A DNA stretch of 64,000 nucleotides from Chondrosia reniformis (Eukaryota > Porifera > Demospongiae > Chondrillida > Chondrillidae), in the NCBI GenBank assembly GCA_947172415.1, contig OX359197.1, positions 5,209,673 to 5,273,672 of the forward strand, read 5' to 3'. Below, in pieces: positions 55,001 to 64,000 of the stretch. Numbering within the stretch: the first letter of the stretch is position 1; each line of letters starts with the position of its first letter. The position numbers and the translations under genes are program-made. Below the pieces are notes generated by a model, which did no database searches, was not told where the DNA came from, and saw nothing but the letters and a program-made list of their open reading frames with translations.

Positions 55001-57253
55001 TAGGTATAGATGGGGTCTTAGTTAGGAGATATTCAGGTATGGATGGGCTCTTAGTTAGGAGGTATATAGGTATAGATGGGCTCTTAGTTAGGAGGTATTT
55101 AGGTATGGATGGGGTCTTAGTTAGGAGGTATATAGGTATGGATGGGCTCTTAGTTAGGAGGTATTCAGGTATGGATGGGCTCTTAGTTAGGAGATATTCA
55201 GGTATAGATGGGGTCTTAGTTAGGAGGTATATAGGTATAGATGGGGTCTTAGTTAGGAGATATTCAGGTATAGATGGGGTCTTAGTTAGGAGGTATTCAG
55301 GTATGGATTTAGGATGGGCTCAGGTTGTATCCACATTTTGTCACATTATATAGCCTCAAATGGGAGTAGTGAGTGCTTCTATAGTAGACCCAGTGCTGTC
55401 CTTATTGAAGACACTGGACTTGGCAGTGCAGTATGAGGGTTAGTACTTGTATGTGTAGATACAGTACATTAGAAAGGAGATAGAAGAAAGTGTTTGATTA
55501 TTTTGACAGAGATTGTAGAGTATATTGTGTTTAAATAGTGTGTACATACAAAACACAAAATAGTTTAGAAGTACGTATTTATAATAACTGCATTTGTGAT
55601 CTGATATATAGTCGTGTATCATGTCTGATCAAGAGGTTTGCTTACAGTCACTTTATGTGTACTTATATACCATTAAATATGGGCTCACCAAAAAGTTGCC
55701 AACACACATATACGTGTATCTGTATATGTACATGTGTGTTGTACGTATACATATATCTGTAGCTTGTGAGTTGATCAAAGATCTGGTGGTCTATGAAGAG
55801 GTACAGCACCCACTGATGACAGGTCTGATTAATCTACTGAAGCCAGCAGAGAAGGAAGAGAAGGAAGGTGACTCTAGCAGGCAGACTTCTAGTGGTGAGG
55901 TTGAACAAGCTTCTTCTGCCATGTTATTGAGCAACTCTGTGTTGTTTCTCTTCCTCCATCGTAGTACCTCTACCGATGTACATCCAGCAAGCAAGTGCAG
56001 CCAAGGTCATTGGAATGTTGGCTGTCTCCAATGCCATGGTAGCAGAAGAAATGGTTCAGGTAAACCCACACTATGTATATATATGGCAATTTTATGCACT
56101 GTACGTATGTACAGTACTTGTCACTTAGATATATTTGTTGTGATAATGTGTTGAATTGTACCTACCTCTTGAAGAACTGTGTCTATATATTAGTTCAATA
56201 TACTCCATTGCCAGGGCAACCACCTGTGTTTAAATTTTGTAACCGTGATATAACAGGATTTAAGAAGTTATATACTGCATCGGCTTCTTAAATCCTGTCT
56301 GCCCAAATATGATAAACTTTCTACTAAACTACTAAACTAAACATTTCTTCTTGGAGGTGGACAATTCTCCTTACATTTATGACAGTTGGAGTAGTCAGGG
56401 CAAGAGCATTCTATGAAGTTGTCAGCGTTTAAGTAAAAACAACCAGACGCTAGCAGAGCCATCCTGAAAGTCCCACCAAAATAACGATAAAAAGTGACAG
56501 TCTATCACTCATACCACGGCTCTTTATTAGGTGTGTATGGATTTTATACTCCCATGACTTCCCATCAATAAATTATAGTACTGCCTATAGAGTTAAGGAA
56601 TTGTAAGGAATATTGTCCTCATCATCTCCCCTGTTCACACTCACATCTCCTACAGTGGTATATATACTGTGATTGTATGTATATTGTACATGTCTACAGT
56701 TAAATGTAATTCCATTGCTGCTCTTTGTGATGGGAAATGTGAAGCATGTCAGCAGTCAGTATCAAGCAGCCATAGCTCTAAAGGTCAGAACAGCAACAGG
56801 TCTTGTTCATTCCTACATTGGTTGTAATTAGGCCTTTTACATTAATCAAAATGTCTTTTCATTAAACATTACGAAGGAAACTTAGCAATTGAACACTGTT
56901 ATTACATGCATGCTTCCTCAATTTTCCCAACTAAATTTTATAGTCAAGTGAAATTTTTAAGTTGTTCAAGATGGTCATTTTGTTTCACAGATATTCCTGT
57001 CCGCTTATGAATCTGTCAAAACTTTAGTTGTCAGTTTTATGGGAGATACTATGTACTTGAAATTTAAGGTAATGAATATAATTATAAGTCATGTTCTCTA
57101 TAGACCTTTTAAAACATTGGGACAGTATTTACCTACTTCCTCAATTTTGTTGTGTGTATTTAGAAAAATCCTGAACAGTTTCATAATGTACTGAATCAAT
57201 CTGAAGTGGACTTATTAAAAGGAGCTTTACAAAGTATCAAAGAATTGACCTGA
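52056..57253 (+). CDS. ARMH1-like: ARMH1-like copy E, 5'-truncated, possible novel N terminus
   Basis: Exons 1-3 and the first part of exon 4 are missing; the copy begins within exon 4 at about 52110 (TCTGTGAGAGTACTGG). An ATG at 52056 in the joined foreign sequence opens a frame (MEYILVYFTAYVHYYYN) that runs straight into the ARMH1 frame and on to the exon 4 donor at 52319. Exons 5-10 are intact with wild-type lengths: 55354-55438, 55763-55894, 55965-56059, 56700-56783, 56991-57068, 57164-57253. A protein of about 275 aa would result if the 3-kb intron, made of minisatellite plus a retroelement, is spliced. No promoter is evident, so a pseudogene is the alternative. Confidence 0.55.
52320..53313 (+). 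repeat. 33-bp minisatellite, first block, ARMH1-E intron
   Basis: About 30 units beginning at the exon 4 donor, then broken by the retroelement insertion at about 53314. Variants with GGAGATATTCAG, GGAGGTATATAG and GGGGGTATATAG alternate. Confidence 0.95.
53464..53512 (-). ncRNA. Hammerhead-like motif of the retroelement
   Basis: Minus strand: stem I side GGATCA, CTGATGA, A-GGG / TGGAATT / CCC-A (stem II with an A-A closing mismatch), GAAA, CGGCTG (short stem III with a G-U), cleavage GTC, then TGACCC. Stem I pairs TCA/TGA, then has a mismatch, then GG/CC. The core boxes are intact; activity is uncertain. Confidence 0.6.
53766..54246 (-). pseudogene. C-terminal part of a reverse-transcriptase protein
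   Basis: Open for about 160 codons to a stop at 53766. Includes SPFLDLDITITNNQF, VYDKREDFNFNIVNFPHLD, AYGVFISQLIRYSRIC and SRLIKQGYKYFKL. I associate these motifs with the thumb and post-RT region of Penelope-like or related reverse transcriptases. No GIY-YIG endonuclease follows before the stop. No start: 5' truncated at the minisatellite edge. Confidence 0.6.
54249..55310 (+). repeat. 33-bp minisatellite, second block with higher-order repeats
   Basis: About 32 units on the other side of the retroelement. The GATATTTAGG variant recurs at 54401, 54599 and 54830, that is at 198 and 231 bp (6 and 7 units), showing higher-order duplication. The same unit order appears in the first block near 52935. 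Confidence 0.95.
56337..56462 (-). CDS. Small cysteine-rich ORF nested in ARMH1-E intron 7 (hypothetical)
   Basis: 41 codons from ATG (56462) to TAG (56337). It starts MALLASGCFYLNADNF and continues with a block of five cysteines (ECSCPDYSNCHKCKENC) and a PPPRRNV tail. The sequence is shared with the A and D introns, where a 1-bp difference and a stop close the frame. No splice partner or signal peptide is obvious. It may be an exon remnant of an inserted element or chance. Confidence 0.25.
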   Translation of the reverse strand: MALLASGCFYLNADNFIECSCPDYSNCHKCKENCPPPRRNV

Positions 57254-57420
57254 CATTTAATTTTTGACATATATATTGATTTTGAATGTGTTTTATGGAA
57301 ATTATTACATCCAACTAGTATACATAATATTGACTAGTTGTTTATGTGAAACCTGTTTCAGGTTATCTGCATTGCCATTGTCTTAATTACATTATCTTTT
57401 CTTAGTCCAACTTTGATCAT

Positions 57421-57665
57421 GAAAAATCTAAGATACCATTTTCCTACATGCTATATGCCTATTCTGTAAAAAGAGCCTATAGGGGAACTAAACCTAAAGA
57501 GAGCTTTAGATGAAGATACAGGAGTCTTTTCTTCCTTCTTTTCCCTTCTTTCATCTTCTTCTCCACTGGGTCAGACAGCCGTTTCTGGGAATTCCACCCT
57601 TCATCAGTGATCCTGGGAGTCTTTGTCTTTTTCTTTATCTTGATTTTCTGTGAATCCTTGGCATA
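57421..57665 (-). mobile_element. Solo 3' end of the Penelope-like retroelement
   Basis: About 245 bp nearly identical to 53315-53560, including the same hammerhead-like motif, with no RT sequence. It lies between ARMH1-E and kinase-Kelch copy 4. Severe 5' truncation or a solo terminal repeat. Confidence 0.7.
57570..57616 (-). ncRNA. Hammerhead-like motif of the solo element
   Basis: Same boxes as at 53464-53512: CTGATGA, GGG/CCC stem, GAAA, CGGCTG, GTC. Confidence 0.58.
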
Positions 57666-58148
57666 TCATGCATGATATATAAAACATGAACTATTATGTA
57701 CATAAGGAGAGTTGATTATAAATAATACTTTTTGGCTTGGTTGTCCAAACTGGATTTTGCAATGTCCGGTCCAATAACTGACCTAAAAAGTACGTATACT
57801 GTATTAGCAATATATATTTTCTGCATTTATAGTAAACTTATTAGTTAATATATACATATATGTATAATCTTCTCTGTGATATATATATTTTATCGAAATA
57901 TTCTGATCTGATATTTACAATGAGATGCCACTGGACCTAGTATAAGGTTATTTGATCTGCAGCTAGTTTAATTTGCCTTCCTCTACTCTTGGCCTTTCCT
58001 TTCTTCCACGTGCACGTGTTTACTTTAAAAATGGCTTCCACAAATTGTTAAATTAAATAATGGATAACAAAACAAAGTTACTTACAGTTAACAATGAAGA
58101 ATATATATATTCTATAGCAAAACATGCAAACATATATAGTAAAAAGAA

Positions 58149-60836
58149 TTACAAAAAATATACAAACTCTACAGAAGACAAGAATGTATCTTTGTTAACA
58201 GTAAGATGATGATTAAGTCCTCCAACTACCAAGAAAGCTCTTTCACCTAGCTGTACAGTACCTGATAACATACGAGGTACCTTCAACTGACCAATTGACA
58301 CCCACTTGCTTTGAGATAGAGAATAAATGTGAACAGCTGATTGAGGATGGTATTCACTGTCTGCACCACCAACAGTAAAGAGTGAGTGTGGGCTGGAAAA
58401 TGAGGATGAAGCATCAAATGGTGTCTGACATGGTAACTCCATCCACTGTCTTCCTACCACGGGGTGATCACTGAGTACTGCTTTATTGAGGATATCCCAA
58501 CTCATCTTCCAGGTACACTGTAGTGGTGTATATAAGTCTTTCCCTCTCTGATGTTCAGGAATGTAGCCTCCATTGCAGATGTAAACTGCATCTCCACATG
58601 AAAAGACTTGATGGCTATATAATGGTCTAGGAAGTGTAACGTTGTCTAGTGTAGACCACTGCTTTGTAGTAACACGCATGACATCTATGCTCTGTAATGT
58701 TATATCATCCTGAGTATGTCCACCAGCCACAATGAGTATGTCATCTTTATAGAGTGTTGCTGGTCTGATTCGTTTTGTGGGCATTGGTGGGAATACTGCT
58801 CTCCAAGTGTTATCCACCAAGGTGCTCAGCTTATTAGTAACTCGATGTGATCCTGATTCCCATCCTCCAATCAATGTTATTAGATTATTAATGATTACTC
58901 CTTGGCAACAGATCTGAGGTGTTGGTTGTGGGAGAATGGTCCAAGTGAGTTCCTCCAAGTTAAACACTTGTACTTTGTCTTCATCTTTGATATCCGCACA
59001 TCTTCCTCCAAACACGTACACCAAGTGACCGTCGCACAGTACATTGGGGGAGGTAGTAGGTATGGGTAGATCTGGTAATTGAAATGAGGTCAACCGTAAA
59101 GATTGGACATCACCAACCTGCACAAGAAAGGAAGAGTTCTGTAAATTGTTATAGAGTGTGCATGTGAATAGGGTACACGGTCTTACCATTTGGTTAATAG
59201 AGAACAAACAACAATATAAAAATATAATATTATCATTATATACATGCACTTGAGAAACACAATTTTAACAGCCAAATTCAATTAAGGAAAATTAAATGTA
59301 TTTTTTACTAGCATGCACTTATATATTTTTTATACTCACATATAGTATACTATAGGGTCAATGGTAGCTGATGAACTTCAAAAAGAATTAACTTTGTGTT
59401 CAGTGGGTACAGTCAGTTCATGAGCTGATTCAGTTGTTTATGTAATCACATTAAAATTTTTCATTCACTAAACTGACAGACTAAACCTTTGTACATGTAG
59501 TAAGCCATTCCTTTGCATTAACAAGTGTGTTTCTACTAATTAACTCTTTTACTTTAAGTATCAGTATTTGTATCCCGAGTATCATTTTGGAAATGGTTAT
59601 ACCTCCCTTTATAAGTACAGTGGACCCTCGCTTATCCGGACCTCGAGTACCCAGCCGCTTGGATTATCCAGCCTTAGATTCGGTTTCTAATTAACGTCCA
59701 TCGTTTAATAGCGTGTACGAGTTTACAACAATGGCTATCTGTAGCGATATCTCCTTGAAAAGGAATTGTAGTTGTGGTACTTTAAAGACCAAGCTAACTA
59801 ACGACTCGACGAAATCAACCAAAATACTACTCGTTCCTCGCTTGAAAATCTCGATCAAGGCGGCGTTTCTTTTGCTTCACATATCCAGTCGTTTCAGTTA
59901 TCTGGACATAGTCCCTTTATAAGTACTTTACTTTCAAATTGGAGTAATTAACCATACTATAATAATAATATTTACCTTCTTTAGTGGCTCTGCTGTTAGA
60001 CCATACTTTATAAGTAAACTCAGTAATTTCACCTTTACCATCTCAATGTCTGGTCTCTCCTCTGGGTTGTCTCTGAGACATTGAAGGATAAGTGACTTCA
60101 GTTGGTGGTCATCAGGTAACTTTGACAGATCTTTAGCTCTTCTCTCAATCTCTGGGAAAGCTCCAATCTTTTTAAATCCAGAAGTGGGCGGGTCCTGAGT
60201 GCCCACCTCCAGCATCACTACACCAAAGGAGAAGACGTCTCCTTTCGATGTGAATTTCGCCTTCTGTTCAACCAGTGATTCGGGTGGCATGTATGGAATG
60301 CAACCTGGAGCTTGCGTTGTAAGATACTTCACATCAGTTGGTCTGAACTTAGCTTGTCCAAGATCACTGATTTTCACGACACGACAGTCGATGTTAACTA
60401 GAATGTTGGCTGGTCGAAGGTCTCGATGTAGGATCTGAGGGTCGAACTGGTGAAGGAACAGTAGACCGGAAGCGATCTGGACACAGATACTCATCTGTTT
60501 GGTGACAGTAACGCGTCCTTTATTTGTATTCAAGAACTTCTCCAACGATTGTTCCATGAGTTCCATTATTAAAACAGATTGACCTTCGTAACGGGAAACT
60601 CCGATGAATTCGACTATATTTACGTGTTTGGCCTTCTGTAGCAATTCACATTCTCTTTCAAAGTCAGCTTGAATCTTTTCAAACTGTTCTTCTGAAAGTC
60701 TTGCAGAGTCTAAGAGTAGTTTGTGAATTCTCTTAGCGGCGATCACTCTTCCCTGGAACTTTCCCTTCTGAACTACACCGAAAGCACCTCTTCCTAGCTC
60801 TTCACGAAGTTGGAGACTAGAAAAGTACGTTCCCAT
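58149..60836 (-). CDS. Kinase-Kelch fusion protein, intact (copy 4)
   Basis: Exons 60836-59976 (287 codons, ends AAGAAG|GTAAAT) and 59117-58149 (322 codons plus stop), phase 0, about 609 aa. An in-frame upstream ATG (60866) exists, but MGTYFSS at 60836 matches the start of the other copies and its myristoylation-type N terminus, so I prefer it. Kinase: GRGAFGVV, Lys35, HRDLRPANILV, DLG, MPPESL. The substrate-loop region has unique changes (GCIPYMPPESLVEQK, FKKIGAFPEIERRAKDLSK). The linker VKVKLLSLLIKYGLTAEPLK resembles that of copy 2. The Kelch half has at least five blades. The single intron contains a pogo-type transposon fossil. Confidence 0.86.
59606..59925. mobile_element. Pogo/Tigger transposon fossil in the kinase-Kelch copy 4 intron
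   Basis: The left end CAGTGGACCCTCGCTTATCC, preceded by TA, is a typical pogo-type terminus. On the minus strand, ALIEIFKRGTSSILVDFV resembles the HTH of pogo-like transposases, without an intact ORF. The right terminus is missing. The insert is bracketed by a 14-bp direct repeat, TCCCTTTATAAGTA, which is longer than the TA duplication expected for this superfamily. Confidence 0.6.
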
Positions 60837-60863
60837 GACTGGCCACGTTAGCAGCTTTCCTGT

Positions 60864-60869
60864 CACGTG
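60864..60869. promoter_or_regulatory. CACGTG upstream of kinase-Kelch copy 4
   Basis: GTCACGTGTTTAGCG context only 28 bp from the ATG; about 40 bp present in the other copies is deleted in between. Confidence 0.4.
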
Positions 60870-60886
60870 TTTAGCGGAACATAATA

Positions 60887-61034
60887 TCGAAACAGGATAA
60901 ACTGGTTAATGAGCTTCGCGTAGCAGCGTGAAACAGAGGAAGACCGCGGACCGAAACGTTCTGAAATAATTCATCAATTGTTTCACGCTGCTACGCGAAG
61001 CTCATTAACCAGTTTATCATATAACAACGTAGTA
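60887..61034. mobile_element. Foldback element split by the Tigger transposon
   Basis: 39-nt perfect arms lie at 60896-60934 and 60980-61018 (GATAAACTGGTTAATGAGCT and onward). The loop holds GGAAGACC, GCG, GGACC, GAAACGTTC. The remainder of the element is 63789-63807 on the far side of the transposon. A 7-bp duplication, CATAATA (60880-60886 and 63808-63814), flanks the whole and matches the single CATAATA of the empty site upstream of kinase-Kelch copy 3. Confidence 0.75.
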
Positions 61035-63788
61035 GGGTAGAGCGGGGGAATTTGGGATATAATTTCACCGCGGTGTCTATGACGTCACACTGCTCAAAAC
61101 CTAGAAGACTAAAGTACATCGATTTCGCCAAGAAGTAAGAGGAGACAATACTCTTTAAGACTGTGAAAGAATTATCTTAACCCGGTTTTGATCCGGCGAA
61201 CGCAGCTTCACTAAACAGTTTCATATGATTTTCAGCCGGAAATGGCTGACGGGGTAATTTGCAATTGAAAACTATATATGTGTTAGAGCGCTTTTGATCA
61301 GCAATAAGTTACAGCAAGTATCAGATGAGATGTATGCATGATATGTAGACGTTAGAGCAGGCAGAATGTGCATATCCAGACGTCCTCTGGTCCTGGGCTT
61401 TCGTCCAGATCAGTGCAACTGAGGTGGTACCATAAGTTGCACTGATTGCATGCTACCCAGTGTTCATCTTCGACGGTGTTGTTGCACTCACAGCATACTC
61501 CATCATCTTCAGACTCAGAATCTGCAAAGAAAGTGAAGGGAGAATGAATTTAGCCAGTATATATGTATGGCGAGGATGTGCATTGTATAGTGCATACCTT
61601 CTACTGTAATGACACTGGGAGCAGCTGACTTTCTCTTTGATGCTGCCGTAGACCGCTTCTTAGATGTTTTTGTGGCCTTGCCTTTTCCTTTTACAGTGGT
61701 GTCTGTGCAAGTTAAAGAATTATGCATTGAGTGTTACCATGTATCTATAGCAGGATTACTCACCAGGTGCTTTCCTCTTTCTTTGACTTTTCCTGTCTTT
61801 TTCTCCCATCAACAGCTCGACCACCTCGTCAGAAGTCAAAACCTGACCATAGACAGTTGGTTTCACCTTTTGTTTGTCATCACTCTTGTGTATCGGGTGC
61901 TTGTGAGCCAAGAGAATGGCAAAGTGATCCCTGAGGTGCAGTCGGACCGGTGTCAGATGTGGTTCTCCCCGAGAGCATTTGCACATGACTTCAATGCTCA
62001 ATCGTGAGCCAGGCCTGGAACTTGATGGCTGAGGATCTGTATGGCAACTGAGAGCTGGGGTCAGCTTGCTGTCTGACACTGCCCCTTTGGAAAGGGGGTG
62101 AAGGCCACAACATTTGAACCCATTTTGCAGGTGACCTGCAAGAAGGGTCTTCTCCCAAACTTCCTTCAGCAGTGCTGGGAATTCAATTTTGGTGACATGC
62201 ATGGCCCCACTCTTCATCTTAAAATTCTTCAGTGTTTGCCGCCACACCTGCTTCAAAGGCCCATAGCAAGTCACATCCAGTGGCTGCAGAACGTGACTTG
62301 CATGTGGAGGCAAACACATGAGGATCACACGGTGTTTTAGAGCTATGTTTACGAGCTCAAAATCAATGTGTGAGCCATGCCCATCCAGGAAGAGGACGAT
62401 GGGGCCAGCTGTGAGGAGGTGCGAAACAGATGGTATGAACGAATGTTCGAACCACTGATTAAAGTTTGCTTTCTCCATCCAGCCACTGTCTGAAACGGTA
62501 TATGTGGCTCCTGCAGGACCACCTTTGGTCCACCTTGCCCACAAATTCTTCGCTTTGTAAACGACAAGCGGTGGTAGCTTCACGCCATCTGCTGAGCCAC
62601 ATCCGAGAACAGTGATGTACTCCCTACCAGATCCTCCCCCGATCTCATACACTGATTTTGCGCCCCGCCGTGCCAGAACTGTCTTCGATGTGGCATCCAA
62701 GCACAAACCAGTTTCATCCGCATTCCACAGTCTCTTGGTCAGGTCATCACCACTGAACTGAATCATGTTGTACTCCTCAAACGCTTTCTGCACAGTGTCA
62801 ATCCACTCATCCACCACAGCCCGTGTTACCCCCTCAGCTCGTTTCTTGGAGAGATGCTCTGGCTTTCTCTCACTCAGTTGTGGCCACCGTTTGAGAAAAA
62901 GGGCCCACCAATCAGGTCCAGGCACACCTTTCTGGAAAGGATTGGGCCTGCTTATCAACACTAGATAGTCTGCAATTACCTGAGCCACCATTTCCCGTGT
63001 TAGGCCAAAACCCAGATCCTGCATGGCTTGGCAGGTTGCCACGATTTCCTTCTCCTCATCATATGTCAGAACTGTTGGATGCCCAGCAGATTTGCTCTTG
63101 CTGATCCCTACACATTGTAACAACAATTGACTGATGAAATGAGCTATGTGTTGCTTTAATAAATGCATTCAGATTACCTCTGTAATGGCGATGGAGGGTG
63201 CTGGTGGGAATGCCAAATTGTTTAGCAGCCATGTTCTGGGTCATTCCTTCCTTAACAGCCTTAATGGCATTTGCCAGAGACTCACCAGACCATGAACCGT
63301 GCTGGGTTTTCCTTACATAGGTTCTAGGCATTGCCAGTCCACGCTTAATTCGAAATTTAGCGGTTTTATCGCGGTTATTATTAAAATTATCGTGCTAAAT
63401 CATAATTAATTAGTTGACTTCCTGTAAAATGGCAGCTTTCAGATGTGCTTAGTTAATTTAGTGCTGCACAATAATGCCAATGGCTTTGCGGTTTTTGTTC
63501 GCACCAAGTCTTCCTGATTGTGTGAGCTATTTCAGGGCATGACCCAAGTGGCAACTACCAACAAGGTGAAATTTTATTGTGCAAAACAAGCTACATGTTT
63601 CCACAAATGTTGCGCTATCCTCGCAGTGCTTGTGTCTTTTACCGAAGTTTTTATATGTAGGGATCATCACATACTAGGCTTGGGTGTGCTAGGTTGTTAG
63701 GGGATTTGAGCTGTTCTTCGTTGAGCGCCGACTGATTAAGGAAAAATATCCCAAATTACCCCGTATTTCAAATTACCCCGCTCTACCC
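61035..63788 (-). mobile_element. Intact pogo/Tigger-type DNA transposon
   Basis: The ends are inverted: GGGTAGAGCGGGG at the left, CCCCGCTCTACCC at the right, each followed inward by a run like AATTTGGGATAT. TA sits on both outer sides (61033-61034, 63789-63790), the target-site duplication expected for this superfamily. The interior encodes one spliced transposase. Because both termini and the reading frame are intact, it could be recently or currently mobile. Confidence 0.85.
61352..63331 (-). CDS. Pogo/Tigger-type transposase with C-terminal PHD finger
   Basis: Four exons: 63331-63178, 63107-61764, 61702-61598 and 61521-61352, totalling 1773 nt (590 aa) in consistent phase. Residues 14-50 form a psq-type HTH (MTQNMAAKQFGIPTSTLHRH). 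A second DNA-binding half follows (PGPDWWALFLKRWPQLSERK). The catalytic triad is Asp182 (WNADETG), Asp293 (VLFLDGHGSH) and Asp329 (HVLQPLDVTCYG). Exon 3 is a basic, Lys/Arg-rich stretch, probably a nuclear signal. Exon 4 encodes a PHD-type zinc finger (CCEC, VACNQCNLWYHLSC, ICTFC). It would cut and paste the element through its inverted ends. Earlier stops within the exon-2 frame are avoided by the final two introns, so the PHD part depends on splicing. Confidence 0.88.
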
Positions 63789-63814
63789 TAATGACCATTT
63801 ATTCAGTCATAATA

Positions 63815-64000
63815 GAAACATTTTATTCGAATGAAGTTAGTACGAAAGAGGGATGACAGCGACACAATGTAAGGGCTAATCATACAGAAAGTGGCATATA
63901 CAGCGCTAGTACAGCTACACACATATGGTTTCATTTTTCTCACCATACGTAGTATTGTATTTTTTATAATTAGCTATTAAAACAGGTCTGATGGCCAATT
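63815..64000. other. Continuation of kinase-Kelch upstream DNA
   Basis: Matches the region upstream of copies 2 and 3 (GAAACATTTTATTCGAATGA, then AGGGATGACAGCGACACAA). It is the right half of the upstream region of copy 4, displaced nearly 3 kb by the nested insertions. In the other units an ARMH1 exon fragment follows this sequence, so another unit may lie beyond the window. Confidence 0.65.

Noticed and set aside
52322..55353. ORFs of 11-residue repeats (MDGVLVRRYLG type), up to 346 codons
   Set aside because: They are read-through of the 33-bp minisatellite in an ARMH1 intron. The frame differs from that of the exon, and the arrays are fully explained as DNA repeats.
59713..59922. 69-codon ORF in the kinase-Kelch copy 4 intron
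   Set aside because: It lies within the pogo-type fossil on the strand opposite the HTH-like remnant and has no recognisable features.

Overview
The window looks like nuclear DNA of an invertebrate animal, most likely a demosponge of the Amphimedon type. This is inferred from AT-rich DNA, spliced genes with GT-AG introns down to about 50-70 bp, dense TACGTA-type simple sequence, metazoan genes (an ETNPPL/PHYKPL-type phospho-lyase and the armadillo-like protein ARMH1), and a local expansion of kinase-Kelch fusion genes. It is not prokaryotic: there are no operons, and coding exons are interrupted throughout.

Layout. Positions 1-2893 hold the 3' part of an unrecognised spliced gene (+). The rest is a degenerate tandem array of a three-gene module: ETNPPL-like phospho-lyase (+), then ARMH1 (+) about 220-250 bp downstream, then a kinase-Kelch gene (-) converging on ARMH1. 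Unit A (3219-17699) has a complete 12-exon ETNPPL-like gene, an ARMH1 copy with a nonsense codon, and a kinase-Kelch gene with a 1-bp frameshift. Unit B (18270-29466) has a 5'-truncated ETNPPL copy with an 8-bp deletion, an ARMH1 copy with a lost start and a broken splice donor, and an intact kinase-Kelch gene. Units C and D (29908-46700) are two tandem copies of a shorter unit running from ETNPPL intron 3 to the ARMH1 intron-4 minisatellite. D continues to the only intact full-length ARMH1 (41224-44762). Next come a Kelch relic and an intact kinase-Kelch gene (48424-51675). Unit E (52056-60836) has a 5'-truncated ARMH1 with a huge intronic minisatellite and another intact kinase-Kelch gene. 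In sum, one complete ETNPPL-like gene, one complete ARMH1 and three intact kinase-Kelch genes remain among many broken copies.

Repeats and mobile DNA. Three minisatellite families sit in the introns (about 20-21 bp in ETNPPL intron 3, 21 bp in intron 8, 33 bp in ARMH1 intron 4). The 33-bp family contains the exon end and 5' splice site. Two copies of a 490-bp inverted-repeat element each carry a textbook type I hammerhead ribozyme in one arm and an inactivated antisense twin in the other. A truncated Penelope-like retroelement with its own hammerhead-like motif interrupts the ARMH1-E minisatellite. An intact pogo/Tigger-type DNA transposon (590-aa transposase with HTH, DDD and C-terminal PHD finger) is nested in a foldback element at the right end.

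Exon coordinates were derived by hand. For ETNPPL-A, ARMH1-D, the kinase-Kelch genes and the transposase, the exon lengths sum to multiples of three and the junction phases agree, which supports those models strongly. Species, expression and function are inferred, not shown.
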